From assembly GCA_002403445.1 (NCBI GenBank), contig DHHU01000033.1, forward strand, positions 59,553-82,017: 22,465 nt of DNA. The letters are read 5' to 3'. Below, piece by piece: positions 1 through 8,630 of this stretch. Every line of letters begins with the position of its first letter. Within the stretch, counting starts at the first letter, position 1. The notes under the pieces were generated by a model. That model was not told the origin of the DNA. It was given only the letters and a program-made list of their open reading frames with translations, and made no database searches. The stretch is from Salinisphaeraceae bacterium UBA4764 (lineage in GTDB: Bacteria > Pseudomonadota > Gammaproteobacteria > Nevskiales > Salinisphaeraceae). The position numbers and the translations under genes are program-made.

Positions 1-20
1 ACTTATGGCTCGAATAAAAC

Positions 21-49
21 TTGAATTGATTACGCCCGGTGGGTGTAAT
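21..49 (+). promoter_or_regulatory. Candidate sigma-70 promoter for uvrD
   Basis: A -35-like TTGAAT (21-26) lies 17 bases before a -10-like TGTAAT (44-49), which gives 9 of 12 consensus matches. Transcription would start near position 56. The leader would carry a small hairpin at 62-77 (GACGGC, loop ATAG, GCCGTC). I did not see a CTG-N10-CAG LexA box here, although uvrD is SOS-controlled in E. coli. This is pattern evidence only. Confidence 0.35.
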
Positions 50-158
50 TGCGCACGTCGCGACGGCATAGGCCGTCACCACTGCATTTATGGCACGCAT
101 TATCAAGGATATTAGCGACCGAAAACTGGAAATCCTAGGCTTTGCGTACAATTTCGGC

Positions 159-2339
159 ATGACTGAAATTTCTAGCATATTGAATTCGCTCAACGAGCCT
201 CAGCGCGAAGCGGTGGCCGCTCCGCCCGGCCACATGCGTGTCCTCGCCGGCGCCGGCTCGGGAAAGACACGCGTACTCATCCACCGTATTGCCTGGCTGG
301 TGGAGGTCGAAGGCATAGCGCCACAGTCCATCCTGGCGGTAACGTTTACCAACAAGGCCGCTGGCGAGATGCGCGGCCGTTTGGAGTCAATGCTGGCGGT
401 GCCGGTCGAAGCGCTCTGGGTGGGCACGTTCCATGCCATTGCGCACCGCTTGCTGCGTTTGCACTATCGGGAAGCGGGTCTGCCTCAGAATTTCCAGATC
501 ATCGACGCCGACGACCAGCAGCGACTGATTCGACGCACGCTGCGCGGTTTGGAGATGGACGACAAACAATGGCCGCCGCGTCAGATGCAGGGGTTCATTA
601 ACAGTTGCAAGGAAGAAGCCGAACGTCCGCGCGACTTGGCCGATTCGGGCGATTATGCGCGAGCCCAGATGATTCGTGTCTACACGGCGTACGAAAGTGC
701 GCGTGAAGCGGCTGGCCTAGTGGATTTTCCTGAACTGTTGTTGCGCGCATACGAAACCTGTCGTGATAACGCCGAGCTTCTAGCGCACTACCGCCGTCGT
801 TTTGCACACTTGTTAGTCGATGAATTTCAAGATACTAACGCACTGCAATATGCTTGGGTTCGGCTTCTAGCCGGTGACACGGGTTGCGTGTTCATTGTCG
901 GTGACGATGACCAGTCGATCTATGCGTGGCGCGGCGCCAGAGTCGATAACATCCTTCGGTTTGAGTCAGATTTCAAAAATACACACACCGTACGCCTGGA
1001 GCAGAACTACCGCTCGACAGGTACGATTCTGAGTGCGGCCAATGGCCTGATTCGACACAATAGTTCCCGTCTCGGCAAGGAGCTCTGGACCAACGACGTC
1101 GAAGGCGAGCCGATCGACGTTTACGCCGCGTTTAACGAAACCGATGAAGCAAGTTTTGTGGTTACGCGCATCCAGGAATGGATCGCCGACGGGGGCACGC
1201 GCGAGGATTGTGCCATTCTCTATCGATCCAACGCCCAGTCCCGTGTGTTGGAGGAGCGCCTGATTGCGGCTGAACTGCCCTACCGAATCTACGGCGGCCA
1301 GAAGTTTTTCGAGCGCGCCGAGGTTAAGGATGCACTGGCCTATATGCGGCTTATTCAATCGCGAGCCGACGATGCAGCGTTCGAGCGCGTGGTGAATACT
1401 CCGACGCGCGGTATCGGTGCGACGACACTGGATCGGGTTCGCAGCCACGCCCGTGCTGGCGCGCTCAATTTGTGGCAGGCCGCAGGCGACCTAGCCGAAA
1501 ACGGGCTGGGCGGGCGTGCCGCGAAATCGGTGGCTGCGTTTTTGGCCACGATCGACACACTGGCCGAACAGACAGCAGACCAAGGGCTGCATGAAGCCAT
1601 AGAGCACGTCATAGAGCGCGTCGGTTTGAAAGCACATCACGCCAAGGGCGGGGATGAAAAAGCCGAAGCCCGCAAGGAGAATCTTGACGAACTGGTGAGT
1701 GCTGCGCGCGGTTTTACGCCCGATGACGACGACACCATGAGTCCAGCCCAGCAGTTTCTCGCTTACGCTTCGCTGGAAGCCGGTGAAAACCAAGCTGGCG
1801 CTTGGGACGACTCGGTACAGCTGATGACGCTGCATTCGGCCAAGGGCCTTGAGTTTTTGCTGGTCTTCATAGTGGGCTTGGAAGAAGGGCTATTCCCCCA
1901 TCAGCGCTCCGCTGATAGTCCGGACGGTCTCGAGGAAGAACGTCGGCTGTGTTACGTCGGTATGACCCGCGCACGTCAGCGTTTGCATCTGTCCCACGCC
2001 GAGATGCGCCGCCTCCATGGCCAGGAAAATCTGTGCGCGCCCTCGCGTTTTCTGCGCGAGATCCCTGCCGACTATCTACGTGAGGTGCGGCCACAGTCGA
2101 GTGTTCGTCAGCCGGTCTATCGCCCGGGCGCGGCAGCACGCGAGGCAGCACTGGATGCTAATGATGAGGCCGGCTACCAACTATCACTCGGGCAGCGGGT
2201 TGGCCACCAGAAATTTGGACAAGGCACGGTGCTCAGATTCGAGGGCGAGGGCGCCCGTGCCCGGATTCAGATCAAGTTCGACGACGCCGGTACCAAGTGG
2301 TTGATTGCCGGCGTCGCCAAATTAAAACCACTGGACTGA
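159..2339 (+). CDS. uvrD: DNA helicase II (UvrD), superfamily 1A 3'-5' helicase
   Basis: ATP-driven 3'-5' helicase that removes UvrC and the damaged oligonucleotide in nucleotide excision repair and unwinds nicked strands in mismatch repair. From the ATG at 159 the protein has 726 residues, close to the usual size of about 720. The SF1 motifs appear in order: Q-motif (LNEPQREAV), Walker A AGAGSGKT (30-37), motif II VDEFQDTN, motif III GDDDQSIYAWRGA, motif IV QNYRS, motif V TLHSAKGLEF and motif VI YVGMTRAR. The last 50 residues (GQRVGHQKFGQGTV... to KLKPLD) match the C-terminal Tudor-like domain that separates UvrD from Rep. The frame is open back to an ATG at 90, but those 23 extra residues are not family-like, whereas MTEISSILNSLNEPQ matches the usual N-terminus. 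Neither start has a clear ribosome site. Confidence 0.95.
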   Translation: MTEISSILNSLNEPQREAVAAPPGHMRVLAGAGSGKTRVLIHRIAWLVEVEGIAPQSILAVTFTNKAAGEMRGRLESMLAVPVEALWVGTFHAIAHRLLRLHYREAGLPQNFQIIDADDQQRLIRRTLRGLEMDDKQWPPRQMQGFINSCKEEAERPRDLADSGDYARAQMIRVYTAYESAREAAGLVDFPELLLRAYETCRDNAELLAHYRRRFAHLLVDEFQDTNALQYAWVRLLAGDTGCVFIVGDDDQSIYAWRGARVDNILRFESDFKNTHTVRLEQNYRSTGTILSAANGLIRHNSSRLGKELWTNDVEGEPIDVYAAFNETDEASFVVTRIQEWIADGGTREDCAILYRSNAQSRVLEERLIAAELPYRIYGGQKFFERAEVKDALAYMRLIQSRADDAAFERVVNTPTRGIGATTLDRVRSHARAGALNLWQAAGDLAENGLGGRAAKSVAAFLATIDTLAEQTADQGLHEAIEHVIERVGLKAHHAKGGDEKAEARKENLDELVSAARGFTPDDDDTMSPAQQFLAYASLEAGENQAGAWDDSVQLMTLHSAKGLEFLLVFIVGLEEGLFPHQRSADSPDGLEEERRLCYVGMTRARQRLHLSHAEMRRLHGQENLCAPSRFLREIPADYLREVRPQSSVRQPVYRPGAAAREAALDANDEAGYQLSLGQRVGHQKFGQGTVLRFEGEGARARIQIKFDDAGTKWLIAGVAKLKPLD

Positions 2340-2408
2340 ACGGGTCCTGATCCAAATGACGACTTAGGGCGGGTCGGGCAGTATTGGCCATAAACTAGAA
2401 GGACGCTC

Positions 2409-3599
2409 ATGATGCTGAGCGAAACCCAATACTGGAATACGCGTAGCGTACTTACGCTGGCTGTTTTATGGCTTGCCGGGATCTATCTTCGGTCGCCGGT
2501 GTTGATCATGCCGCCGCTGGAGCCCGCAATAAGCAGTGAATTGGGGCTTGGGCAAGCAGCGGCGGGCGCGTTGACTACGGTCCCAATGCTCATGTTGTCG
2601 ATTGGCGCTATTGTAGGTTCGGCAGTAGTCGGTCGACTGGGATCGCGCAGCGGCGTAGCGCTGGGTCTGGTTTTGATTGCACTGGCGTCACCTGCGCGAG
2701 GTCTGGCGCCGCCCGTTGCTTTGCTTTTTGGAGCAACGGTTCTGACCGGTCTCGGCATTGCGATTATGCAGCCCGCGCTTTCTTCTCTGGCCCATGTTTT
2801 GACCCCGACACGCCTGGCGTTAGCGGTCAGCGTATTCATGAATGGCATGTATACCGGAGAATTTCTGAGTGCCGGTCTGACGCGTTTTACTCTGTTGCCG
2901 CTCACCAGCGGCGACTGGCGGCTGGCCCTGCTGTTTGCTTCGGCTCCGGCATTGCCCATTGCAGCGGCTATCATTTTGATTCGCGCGCCGGTCGATGCCG
3001 TGACACATCAATCGGTACTGCCACGGGTTGCGCTCGTGCCTGATTGGGGTAACCGAAAGATGTGGCGACTTGGGTTTTTGTTGAGTGCCTCGTCGGTTTT
3101 GTTTATAGGCACCAATGCTTACATGCCCGATATTGTGCATTCATCCGGCACAGGTGCGGGATTGGCCTATGCACTGTTCTGGTTCAACCTTAGTCAGGTG
3201 GTGGTTTCGCTGGTTATGTTGTGTGTCGCACAGCGGTTGGTGTTAAAACGCTGGCCGCTTGTGACCAACCTCTTCGCATCTTTGGTTGGCGCGCTGATTC
3301 TGGTGTTGGTTGGTGGTTCTATCGGCCTGGGGGCCGCATTTATTCTGGGAATGGCTACTGCGGCACAGTTGATGCTTGTAGTGATGGCCGCACCTTATCT
3401 CGCCCCGCCGGGGGAGACGGCGCGCATGTCGGCCGGCATATTCACCATCGGCTATGGTCTTTCATTTATTGTCCCACTAATCAGCGGCGGATTTGCCCAG
3501 TGGGTCGGTATCCCGTGGGCGGCCATGTTGCCAATGATCGGGTGGGCTGCCGCCATGACACCGCTCGCTTTGACAATGCGATTGCCTCGAACAGATTGA
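2409..3599 (+). CDS. MFS transporter of the CynX/NimT (cyanate permease-like) family
   Basis: Predicted inner-membrane secondary transporter of 396 residues with about 12 hydrophobic segments, the usual size for the major facilitator superfamily. The N-terminal stretch (LRSPVLIMPPLEPAISSELGLGQAAAGALTTVP) and the loop after helix 2 (GRLGSRSG) resemble CynX/NimT proteins, which move small anions or nitroimidazole-like drugs. The substrate cannot be read from the sequence, and no cyanase gene lies nearby. The start is ATG 2409, or the adjacent ATG 2412. AGAAGGA at 2397-2403 is a good ribosome site for either. It lies 69 bases after uvrD on the same strand and may be transcribed with it, since no terminator hairpin is visible between them. 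It converges on the SPOR gene with only 17 bases between the stop codons. Confidence 0.85.
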   Translation: MMLSETQYWNTRSVLTLAVLWLAGIYLRSPVLIMPPLEPAISSELGLGQAAAGALTTVPMLMLSIGAIVGSAVVGRLGSRSGVALGLVLIALASPARGLAPPVALLFGATVLTGLGIAIMQPALSSLAHVLTPTRLALAVSVFMNGMYTGEFLSAGLTRFTLLPLTSGDWRLALLFASAPALPIAAAIILIRAPVDAVTHQSVLPRVALVPDWGNRKMWRLGFLLSASSVLFIGTNAYMPDIVHSSGTGAGLAYALFWFNLSQVVVSLVMLCVAQRLVLKRWPLVTNLFASLVGALILVLVGGSIGLGAAFILGMATAAQLMLVVMAAPYLAPPGETARMSAGIFTIGYGLSFIVPLISGGFAQWVGIPWAAMLPMIGWAAAMTPLALTMRLPRTD

Positions 3600-3616
3600 C
3601 GTTTATAAACTGCACC

Positions 3617-4390
3617 TCAAGACCCTAGATTTTGTACCATCACACTGATGTGCTTGGCTTTGAGTTTTGAGCGAAGTTTGTGTAGGTGCTTTTTCGACTT
3701 GATGGACTGGGTCCGGACGCGATAGATCGTTTTGCCAGAGTGCAGTTGTTGTTTCGAAATACGCGCGTTGTCGGCCCCCACCAGCGTGAGCTGGGCCAAG
3801 CGTCTCTGCGCTGCGTCACGTGTTGAAAAGGCACCGGCTTGAATCCGCCATGGGCCGTTGCCGCTGACCTCGACATTGTGGGGTTGCCGGCTTCCAGATG
3901 ATGGGGCGGTGTTGTTCTGGCTGCTTGGTGTCGACTTGTGTTTCGGCTCAGAAGTCTTTGAGGGATTCGATGCGTTACCCGATTGATCAATCATGGCTTG
4001 ATAGTTCGGCAGCATCTGGTAAAACTTAAAACGGGGTTTGGGGGTGCCGGCTTTTGTATCCGGCCCGGCTTGGGCCTGCGTATTAGATTGTTGATCGGCC
4101 GGGTTTTGCGCTGGCGATATGCCGCGTGTGCCGTTCGGACGCGCCACACTGGCGGCTTCGGTACTTGTAGGCTGGATGACGATATAAGCGACTGCCGCTG
4201 CCGCCGTGGCTAGGGCCAGACTACAGACGGACCAGACTAGGGTCGGCAGGATTCGATGTTGCCGACTAACTAAACGCTTCTTGTTAGGTCGTGGTTTACG
4301 CGGCTGGTTGCGGCGCTTGGTCTGAGATTGGCTTGATGCACGCGGGGTGTTGCGCTTAGAGCGTGTCGTGCGTCGTCCCGAACCGGCCAT
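3617..4390 (-). CDS. SPOR-domain cell-division protein, FtsN-like
   Basis: Bitopic inner-membrane protein of 257 residues that probably binds denuded septal peptidoglycan. The order is typical of FtsN: a very basic cytoplasmic N-terminus (GSGRRTTRSKRN...RRNQPRKPRPNKKR), one transmembrane helix at about residues 45-68 (LPTLVWSVCSLALATAAAAVAYIV), a long Ser/Thr/Pro/Gln-rich periplasmic linker, and a C-terminal SPOR domain starting at GPWRIQAGAFSTRDAAQRRL and running to the end. The start is ATG 4390, which shares its A with the argS stop codon (TAATG). The frame is open 31 codons further upstream inside argS, but that extension looks like argS read out of frame. The tight junction implies translational coupling to argS. 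An argS-SPOR neighbourhood is known from pseudomonads. Whether this is the essential FtsN or another SPOR protein is not certain. Confidence 0.85.
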   Translation of the reverse strand: MAGSGRRTTRSKRNTPRASSQSQTKRRNQPRKPRPNKKRLVSRQHRILPTLVWSVCSLALATAAAAVAYIVIQPTSTEAASVARPNGTRGISPAQNPADQQSNTQAQAGPDTKAGTPKPRFKFYQMLPNYQAMIDQSGNASNPSKTSEPKHKSTPSSQNNTAPSSGSRQPHNVEVSGNGPWRIQAGAFSTRDAAQRRLAQLTLVGADNARISKQQLHSGKTIYRVRTQSIKSKKHLHKLRSKLKAKHISVMVQNLGS

Positions 4391-6126
4391 TACATACGCT
4401 CCGGAGCGTTGACGCCAATCAGGGCCAGACCGTTGGCTAGTACTTGTCGCGTGGCGTACACCAGCGCAAGCCGCGCGTGGCATGTGGGCGCATCCTCAAC
4501 GAGGAATGCCAGCGCATTGTAGTAACTGTGAAATGCATCTGCGACTTCGCGCAAATAATGCACTACCGAGTGGGGTGCGGCGTCTGCAGCAGCAGTGGCT
4601 ACCGTTTCCGTAAAGCGATCCAGAATCCGGATTAAGCGATGTTCCGCGTCGCTTTGCAGTGTGTTCAGATCAGCCGTTTGTCGGTCAAAGCCAATGCCGC
4701 GTGCATTGGCCTGTTCGGCCACGCGGCAGATGCGCGCATGGGCATATTGGAGGTAATACACCGGGTTGTCGTTACTATGGGTTGTAGCCAGCGTCAGGTC
4801 GAAATCCAGATGCTGTTCGTTGGAACGCAGTACATAGAACAGGCGGGCAGCATCTACGCCGACTTCGTCGCATAGCTGTGACAAGGTGACATATTGTCCA
4901 GCGCGGGTTGACATAGGCAGGCGCTCGCTACCTCGGTATAGGTTGGCGAACTGTACCAACCAGACGTCGAGGCGCCCCGGATCGCCGGAAAGCGCTGCTA
5001 CGGCAGCCCGAACGCGGGCGACATAGCCGTGGTGGTCGGCGCCTAGGATATCGACTAACCGGTCAAAACCACGCTCGAGCTTGTTCATGTGATAGGCGAT
5101 GTCAGCGGCGAAATAGGTCAGACGGCCGTCGCTGCGCTCAATTACCCGGTCTTTGTCGTCACCGTAACGGCTGGCAGCAAACCATCGCGCGCCGTTAGCT
5201 TCATAAAGCACGCCGTGTTCGTCTAAGCGCTCGATCGCGCGCGCCACCGCACCATCTTCGACCACGCTCGATTCGCGGAACCAACGGTCGAACGTGACGC
5301 CGAAACGATCAAGATCTCGTTCGATAGTCGCCAGTTGCGAGTCGAGAATATCTTGTTTGACGGTTTCGAATGTTTCGGTTCCCAACCGGCTTTCGATCGC
5401 CTTGATCAAACCATCGATGTGCCTGTCAGGGTCGTCTGCGTCGCTAGCCGTGGTCTCGGCCGTCAAATCGGTATAAGGAATCACAAGGTCGCGGCCGCGT
5501 TCGCTGTAGAGTTTGCCACCGGCCGCGTTCACATAATCGCCTTGATAAGCAGAATTCGGCAGTGTTAAGGCCTCGCCGGCATGCTGTAAATAGCGTAGAT
5601 AGACTGAAGCCGCAAGGATAGCTATCTGGCGGCCAGCGTCGTTGACGTAGTACTCGCGTGAAACGTCGTGGCCAGTGGCCCTCAAAAGGCGTGCCACGCA
5701 ATCGCCGAATGCCGCACCACGTCCGTGGCCGACGTGCAGCGGGCCGGTTGGGTTGGCCGAGACAAATTCCACCAGAACCGATTGGCCGGCACCGATTTGG
5801 GATTGGCCATAGGCGGGCCCGGCATTGAGCACGGCATCTACCGTTGCCCGAAAAGCCGTGGATGTAATGAAAAAATTCAAAAAACCGGGACCCGCGATTT
5901 CAACGCGCTCGATGGCAGGATCGTCGGCGAGTTCGGCGTGGATCGCCGACGCGATGGCGTGCGGCTTGCGGCCTAAATGTGATGCCAAGCGCATTGCCGC
6001 GTTGCTGGCGAATTCACCGTGGGATGGATCGCGAGTGCGTTCGATGAACGCCAGCGTATTGGCGTCTTGTTCGGGAAATGCGCGGGCGATGGCGGCCGCC
6101 AGCAGGCGCCGGATGGTGTCTTTCAA
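4390..6126 (-). CDS. argS: Arginyl-tRNA synthetase
   Basis: Class I aminoacyl-tRNA synthetase that charges tRNA-Arg in the cytoplasm; 578 residues, normal for the family. An N-terminal Arg-tRNA-synthetase domain is followed by the catalytic Rossmann fold with the HIGH-type motif HVGH at about 130-133 (context SANPTGPLHVGHGRG). The usual degenerate KMSKS region LPMSTRAGQYVTLS lies near residue 403. The C-terminal DALR anticodon-binding domain is all-helical and ends at NAPERM. The start is TTG 6126: no ATG or GTG lies between it and an in-frame upstream stop, and the resulting MKDTIRRLL matches the start of pseudomonad ArgS. GGA directly before it is only a weak ribosome site, so the TTG may keep expression low. 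It is 81 bases downstream of priA and coupled to the SPOR gene. Confidence 0.95.
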   Translation of the reverse strand: MKDTIRRLLAAAIARAFPEQDANTLAFIERTRDPSHGEFASNAAMRLASHLGRKPHAIASAIHAELADDPAIERVEIAGPGFLNFFITSTAFRATVDAVLNAGPAYGQSQIGAGQSVLVEFVSANPTGPLHVGHGRGAAFGDCVARLLRATGHDVSREYYVNDAGRQIAILAASVYLRYLQHAGEALTLPNSAYQGDYVNAAGGKLYSERGRDLVIPYTDLTAETTASDADDPDRHIDGLIKAIESRLGTETFETVKQDILDSQLATIERDLDRFGVTFDRWFRESSVVEDGAVARAIERLDEHGVLYEANGARWFAASRYGDDKDRVIERSDGRLTYFAADIAYHMNKLERGFDRLVDILGADHHGYVARVRAAVAALSGDPGRLDVWLVQFANLYRGSERLPMSTRAGQYVTLSQLCDEVGVDAARLFYVLRSNEQHLDFDLTLATTHSNDNPVYYLQYAHARICRVAEQANARGIGFDRQTADLNTLQSDAEHRLIRILDRFTETVATAAADAAPHSVVHYLREVADAFHSYYNALAFLVEDAPTCHARLALVYATRQVLANGLALIGVNAPERM

Positions 6127-6207
6127 ATCCGTCAGTCAGGTGCTCATGGGGAGCCCAAGTTTAACGTGCCACTGGGCTTGCGCCATAATGAACCGCTGAC
6201 GGTTGAG

Positions 6208-8424
6208 CTAGAATAGGCTAACCGGATCGATATCCAGCGACCAGCGGACCCGATGAGTGTTGGTGTTTGAGACGAGCCAATGGCGTAGTTTGTCCAAACA
6301 CTTGTGGAGCGTGCGGCGCTCACTGGATCGAAGCAATAACTGTGACCTCACCCGCCCGGCGCGACGTTGCATCGGTGCCGGCGCTGGTCCCCAGCATTCC
6401 ACCACGGCCGTAGCGGCAAGTTGTGCTGCGGCCTGGGCCAGTAGCGTTTCTCCCTCGGTGTAACCGCGGCTATCGGCTCGTATCAATGCCAGCCAGCCGA
6501 AGGGCGGGAGTCCGGCCGCGCGACGGTTGGCCAGTTCTGCCTCGGCAAAAGCCGGATACCCGCCGTTGAACAGCATCTTGAAAAACGGATGGTCGGGATG
6601 GCGTGTTTGAATCCAGACTTGTCCCGGTGAAGCGCCGCGTCCGGCGCGTCCTGAAACCTGTGTGATTAATTGCGCCAGTTGCTCGGTTGCGCGATAGTCG
6701 GCCGAGAACAGCCCGCCATCGGCTCCGACAATAGCCACTCCAGTGAGGTTGGCGAAGTCGTGGCCCTTGGCCAGCATTTGGGTGCCGACCAGTATGCGTG
6801 TGTCTCCGCGCGCGACGGCGTTCAACCGGGCGTCCAGCTCGCCGGCAGCGGCTACGGCATCCCGATCAAAACGGGCGAGCTGATAGTCCGGGAAATGCTT
6901 GGCCAGTGTGTCGGCTACGCGCTGTGTGCCAGCCCCGAATGCCGTGAGCTTGCGAGCGTTGCAGGATGGACATTGTTTCGGTGGCACGGCCTGGGCACCG
7001 CAGTGATGACAGACCAGCGAACTTCCGCGTTTATATAGCGTCATCGCCGCGTCGCAGTGTTCACAGGGTGCGGTCCAGCCACAGGCATGGCAGCCGAGCG
7101 CCGGCGCATAGCCACGGCGATTGATGAAAACCAAGATCTGGCCTCCGTCGGTCAGGTGGCGCTGTAGGTGCGACAGCACCGGCGGTGAAAGGCCGCCGTC
7201 CAAGGGTCGCGAGCGGATGTCGATGCGTTCAATGCTCGGCTGCGGGTTGGCTCCGGCCCGTGTTCGCAAGGCGATATGTTGATAGCGGCCGGTGCGCGCG
7301 TGGTGCCATGTGCTCAACCCAGGTGTTGCGCTGCCCAGATAGATGGGGACGTCCGAATCATGGGCACGCTTCAAGGCCACGTCACGAGCGTGGTAGCGGA
7401 AACCTTCCTGTTGTTTGTAGGACTCGTCGTGTGATTCGTCCACCACGATCAAGCCGAGCCGTGGCATGGGCGTGAATACTGCCGAGCGTGTGCCGAGCAC
7501 GATATCAGCGCGGCCGTCGATTGCAGCCTGCCATGCGGCAGCGCGGCCAGCTTCGGTTCGGCGCGAGTGTAGTATAGCCAGCTTGGCGTCAAAGCGAGCC
7601 AGAATGCGCTCAATCATCTGGCGGGTCAGACCGATTTCCGGCACGAGGTAGAGAATTTGCCGTCCGGCGGTCAGTTCGGCTGCCATGCGCGCGAAATACA
7701 ACTCGGTCTTGCCGCTGCCGGTCACGCCTTCGATCAGGCTTGCATGAAACCCGGTTGTCTGCATTCCCAGAGTATTGAGCGCATGGCGTTGATCGTGGGT
7801 CAGAGTTGGCGCGTGCGCAGTGGCATGTCCGGTCTCCACGCCATCGTTGGCGGCCGTGCGTTCGACGATCCCTTTTTTTTCGAGTGCTCGAAGCGATGCC
7901 ATTGGCCGAGTGAAGACGCGGTTGATTTCAGCGCGGGTAGCCGGATGCTTTAATCCGGCCAACCACTCGAATAGCGTGAGTTGTCGTGGCGCATTGGTCA
8001 GTAACTTTGCGGTTTGGGCATCGACTCCAGCCGCTATACGCCAGGCCAATCCGCGGTTCGCGTTATCGGCACTGTCCACGCGTCGAAATTTCGCCGGCAG
8101 CGCAACCGCGAATATTTCACCGATAGGATGGTGATAGTAGCGGGCGCACCAGTGAATGAGCGCCACAATGCTTGGGGATAACAGGGGCTGGGTATCCAAG
8201 ACTTTCTCGATGCTGCGCAGTTCTTTGCGGGGCAATGAACTGCAGACACCCACATCAACCACGATGCCGATCAGCCGACGGCGCCCGAGTGGCACTCGAA
8301 CACGCGTTCCGGGTGCGACACGTGTTCGGGATTCATTCAAGCGGTATTCAAGCGGCGCGGTGAGCGGTATCGGCACTGCGACGCGAACTACATCTGGTCG
8401 CTCCGATGGGGTGTCGTCTACCAC
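6208..8424 (-). CDS. priA: Primosomal protein N', replication-restart helicase PriA
   Basis: Superfamily 2 DNA helicase of 738 residues (E. coli 732) that recognises stalled forks and D-loops and starts reloading of DnaB. Visible parts are the N-terminal 3'-end-binding domain (VRVAVPIPLTAPLEYRL), Walker A GVTGSGKTE near 233-240, and the DEAH-type box VVDESHDESYK near 327-337. The zinc-binding insertion CHACGWTAPCEHC...CHHCG...CPSC lies at about 445-490 with all eight cysteines present. The helicase C-lobe (GTQMLAKGHDF, QVSGRAGRG) and the C-terminal domain follow. The start is GTG 8424, since no other start codon gives a better family N-terminus. No clear Shine-Dalgarno is seen. A perfect DnaA box (8433-8441) ends 8 bases before it. 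The gene leads argS and the SPOR gene on the same strand. Confidence 0.95.
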   Translation of the reverse strand: MVDDTPSERPDVVRVAVPIPLTAPLEYRLNESRTRVAPGTRVRVPLGRRRLIGIVVDVGVCSSLPRKELRSIEKVLDTQPLLSPSIVALIHWCARYYHHPIGEIFAVALPAKFRRVDSADNANRGLAWRIAAGVDAQTAKLLTNAPRQLTLFEWLAGLKHPATRAEINRVFTRPMASLRALEKKGIVERTAANDGVETGHATAHAPTLTHDQRHALNTLGMQTTGFHASLIEGVTGSGKTELYFARMAAELTAGRQILYLVPEIGLTRQMIERILARFDAKLAILHSRRTEAGRAAAWQAAIDGRADIVLGTRSAVFTPMPRLGLIVVDESHDESYKQQEGFRYHARDVALKRAHDSDVPIYLGSATPGLSTWHHARTGRYQHIALRTRAGANPQPSIERIDIRSRPLDGGLSPPVLSHLQRHLTDGGQILVFINRRGYAPALGCHACGWTAPCEHCDAAMTLYKRGSSLVCHHCGAQAVPPKQCPSCNARKLTAFGAGTQRVADTLAKHFPDYQLARFDRDAVAAAGELDARLNAVARGDTRILVGTQMLAKGHDFANLTGVAIVGADGGLFSADYRATEQLAQLITQVSGRAGRGASPGQVWIQTRHPDHPFFKMLFNGGYPAFAEAELANRRAAGLPPFGWLALIRADSRGYTEGETLLAQAAAQLAATAVVECWGPAPAPMQRRAGRVRSQLLLRSSERRTLHKCLDKLRHWLVSNTNTHRVRWSLDIDPVSLF

Positions 8425-8432
8425 TGTCGTCT

Positions 8433-8441
8433 TGTGGATAA
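8433..8441 (-). promoter_or_regulatory. DnaA box (perfect R1-type TTATCCACA)
   Basis: Read on the minus strand the site is TTATCCACA, identical to the strongest E. coli DnaA box. It sits in the priA leader, 8 bases before the GTG start codon. The match is seen directly; binding and control of priA by DnaA are inferred. A second box of the same orientation lies at 8598-8606. Confidence 0.45.
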
Positions 8442-8495
8442 GTCAGTGGATGAAATGCAAGCCCTGAGTTGTAGATTTTTTGCCGAGATAAGGAC

Positions 8496-8504
8496 AATAT
8501 ACCA
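8496..8504 (-). promoter_or_regulatory. Candidate extended -10 promoter for priA
   Basis: On the minus strand this reads TGGTATATT, an extended -10 element (TGn plus TATATT, 5 of 6). Transcription would start near 8489 and give a leader of about 65 bases before the priA GTG. There is no good -35 hexamer. The place where one would sit is taken by the inverted repeat at 8511-8530. Confidence 0.35.
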
Positions 8505-8510
8505 GAGGGC

Positions 8511-8530
8511 GTTTAAATGTATCTTTAAAC
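8511..8530. repeat. Perfect inverted repeat, operator-like
   Basis: GTTTAAA (8511-8517) and TTTAAAC (8524-8530) form a perfect dyad around the six-base spacer TGTATC. The arm is AT-rich, about two helical turns end to end, and covers the -35 region of the candidate priA promoter. That is the geometry of a repressor or activator site. I recognise no specific regulator. Confidence 0.4.
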
Positions 8531-8597
8531 AGGAACTTATGTAACTATTCGCTAGTTGGGCCAACTTATCACAGGTTGACGGGAGAGCCACCAAAGG

Positions 8598-8606
8598 TGT
8601 GGAAAA
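8598..8606 (-). promoter_or_regulatory. Second DnaA-box-like site (TTTTCCACA)
   Basis: On the minus strand this reads TTTTCCACA. It fits the relaxed consensus TTWTNCACA, with one base different from TTATCCACA. It has the same orientation as the perfect box at 8433-8441, about 165 bases away, within the same gene-free stretch. A single relaxed match of this kind is expected fairly often by chance, so the weight comes from the pairing with the perfect box. Confidence 0.25.
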
Positions 8607-8630
8607 ACTGAATTCGACATGCCACCGGTA

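Noticed and set aside
90..158. N-terminal extension of UvrD by 23 residues from ATG 90
   Set aside because: The extra residues do not resemble UvrD N-termini, and the ATG at 159 gives the expected start; neither has a ribosome site, so some doubt stays.
3810..3830. CACGTG core as a parS site for ParB (also near 16545 and 16760)
   Set aside because: Only the six-base core is present; the flanks do not form the symmetrical parS 16-mer.
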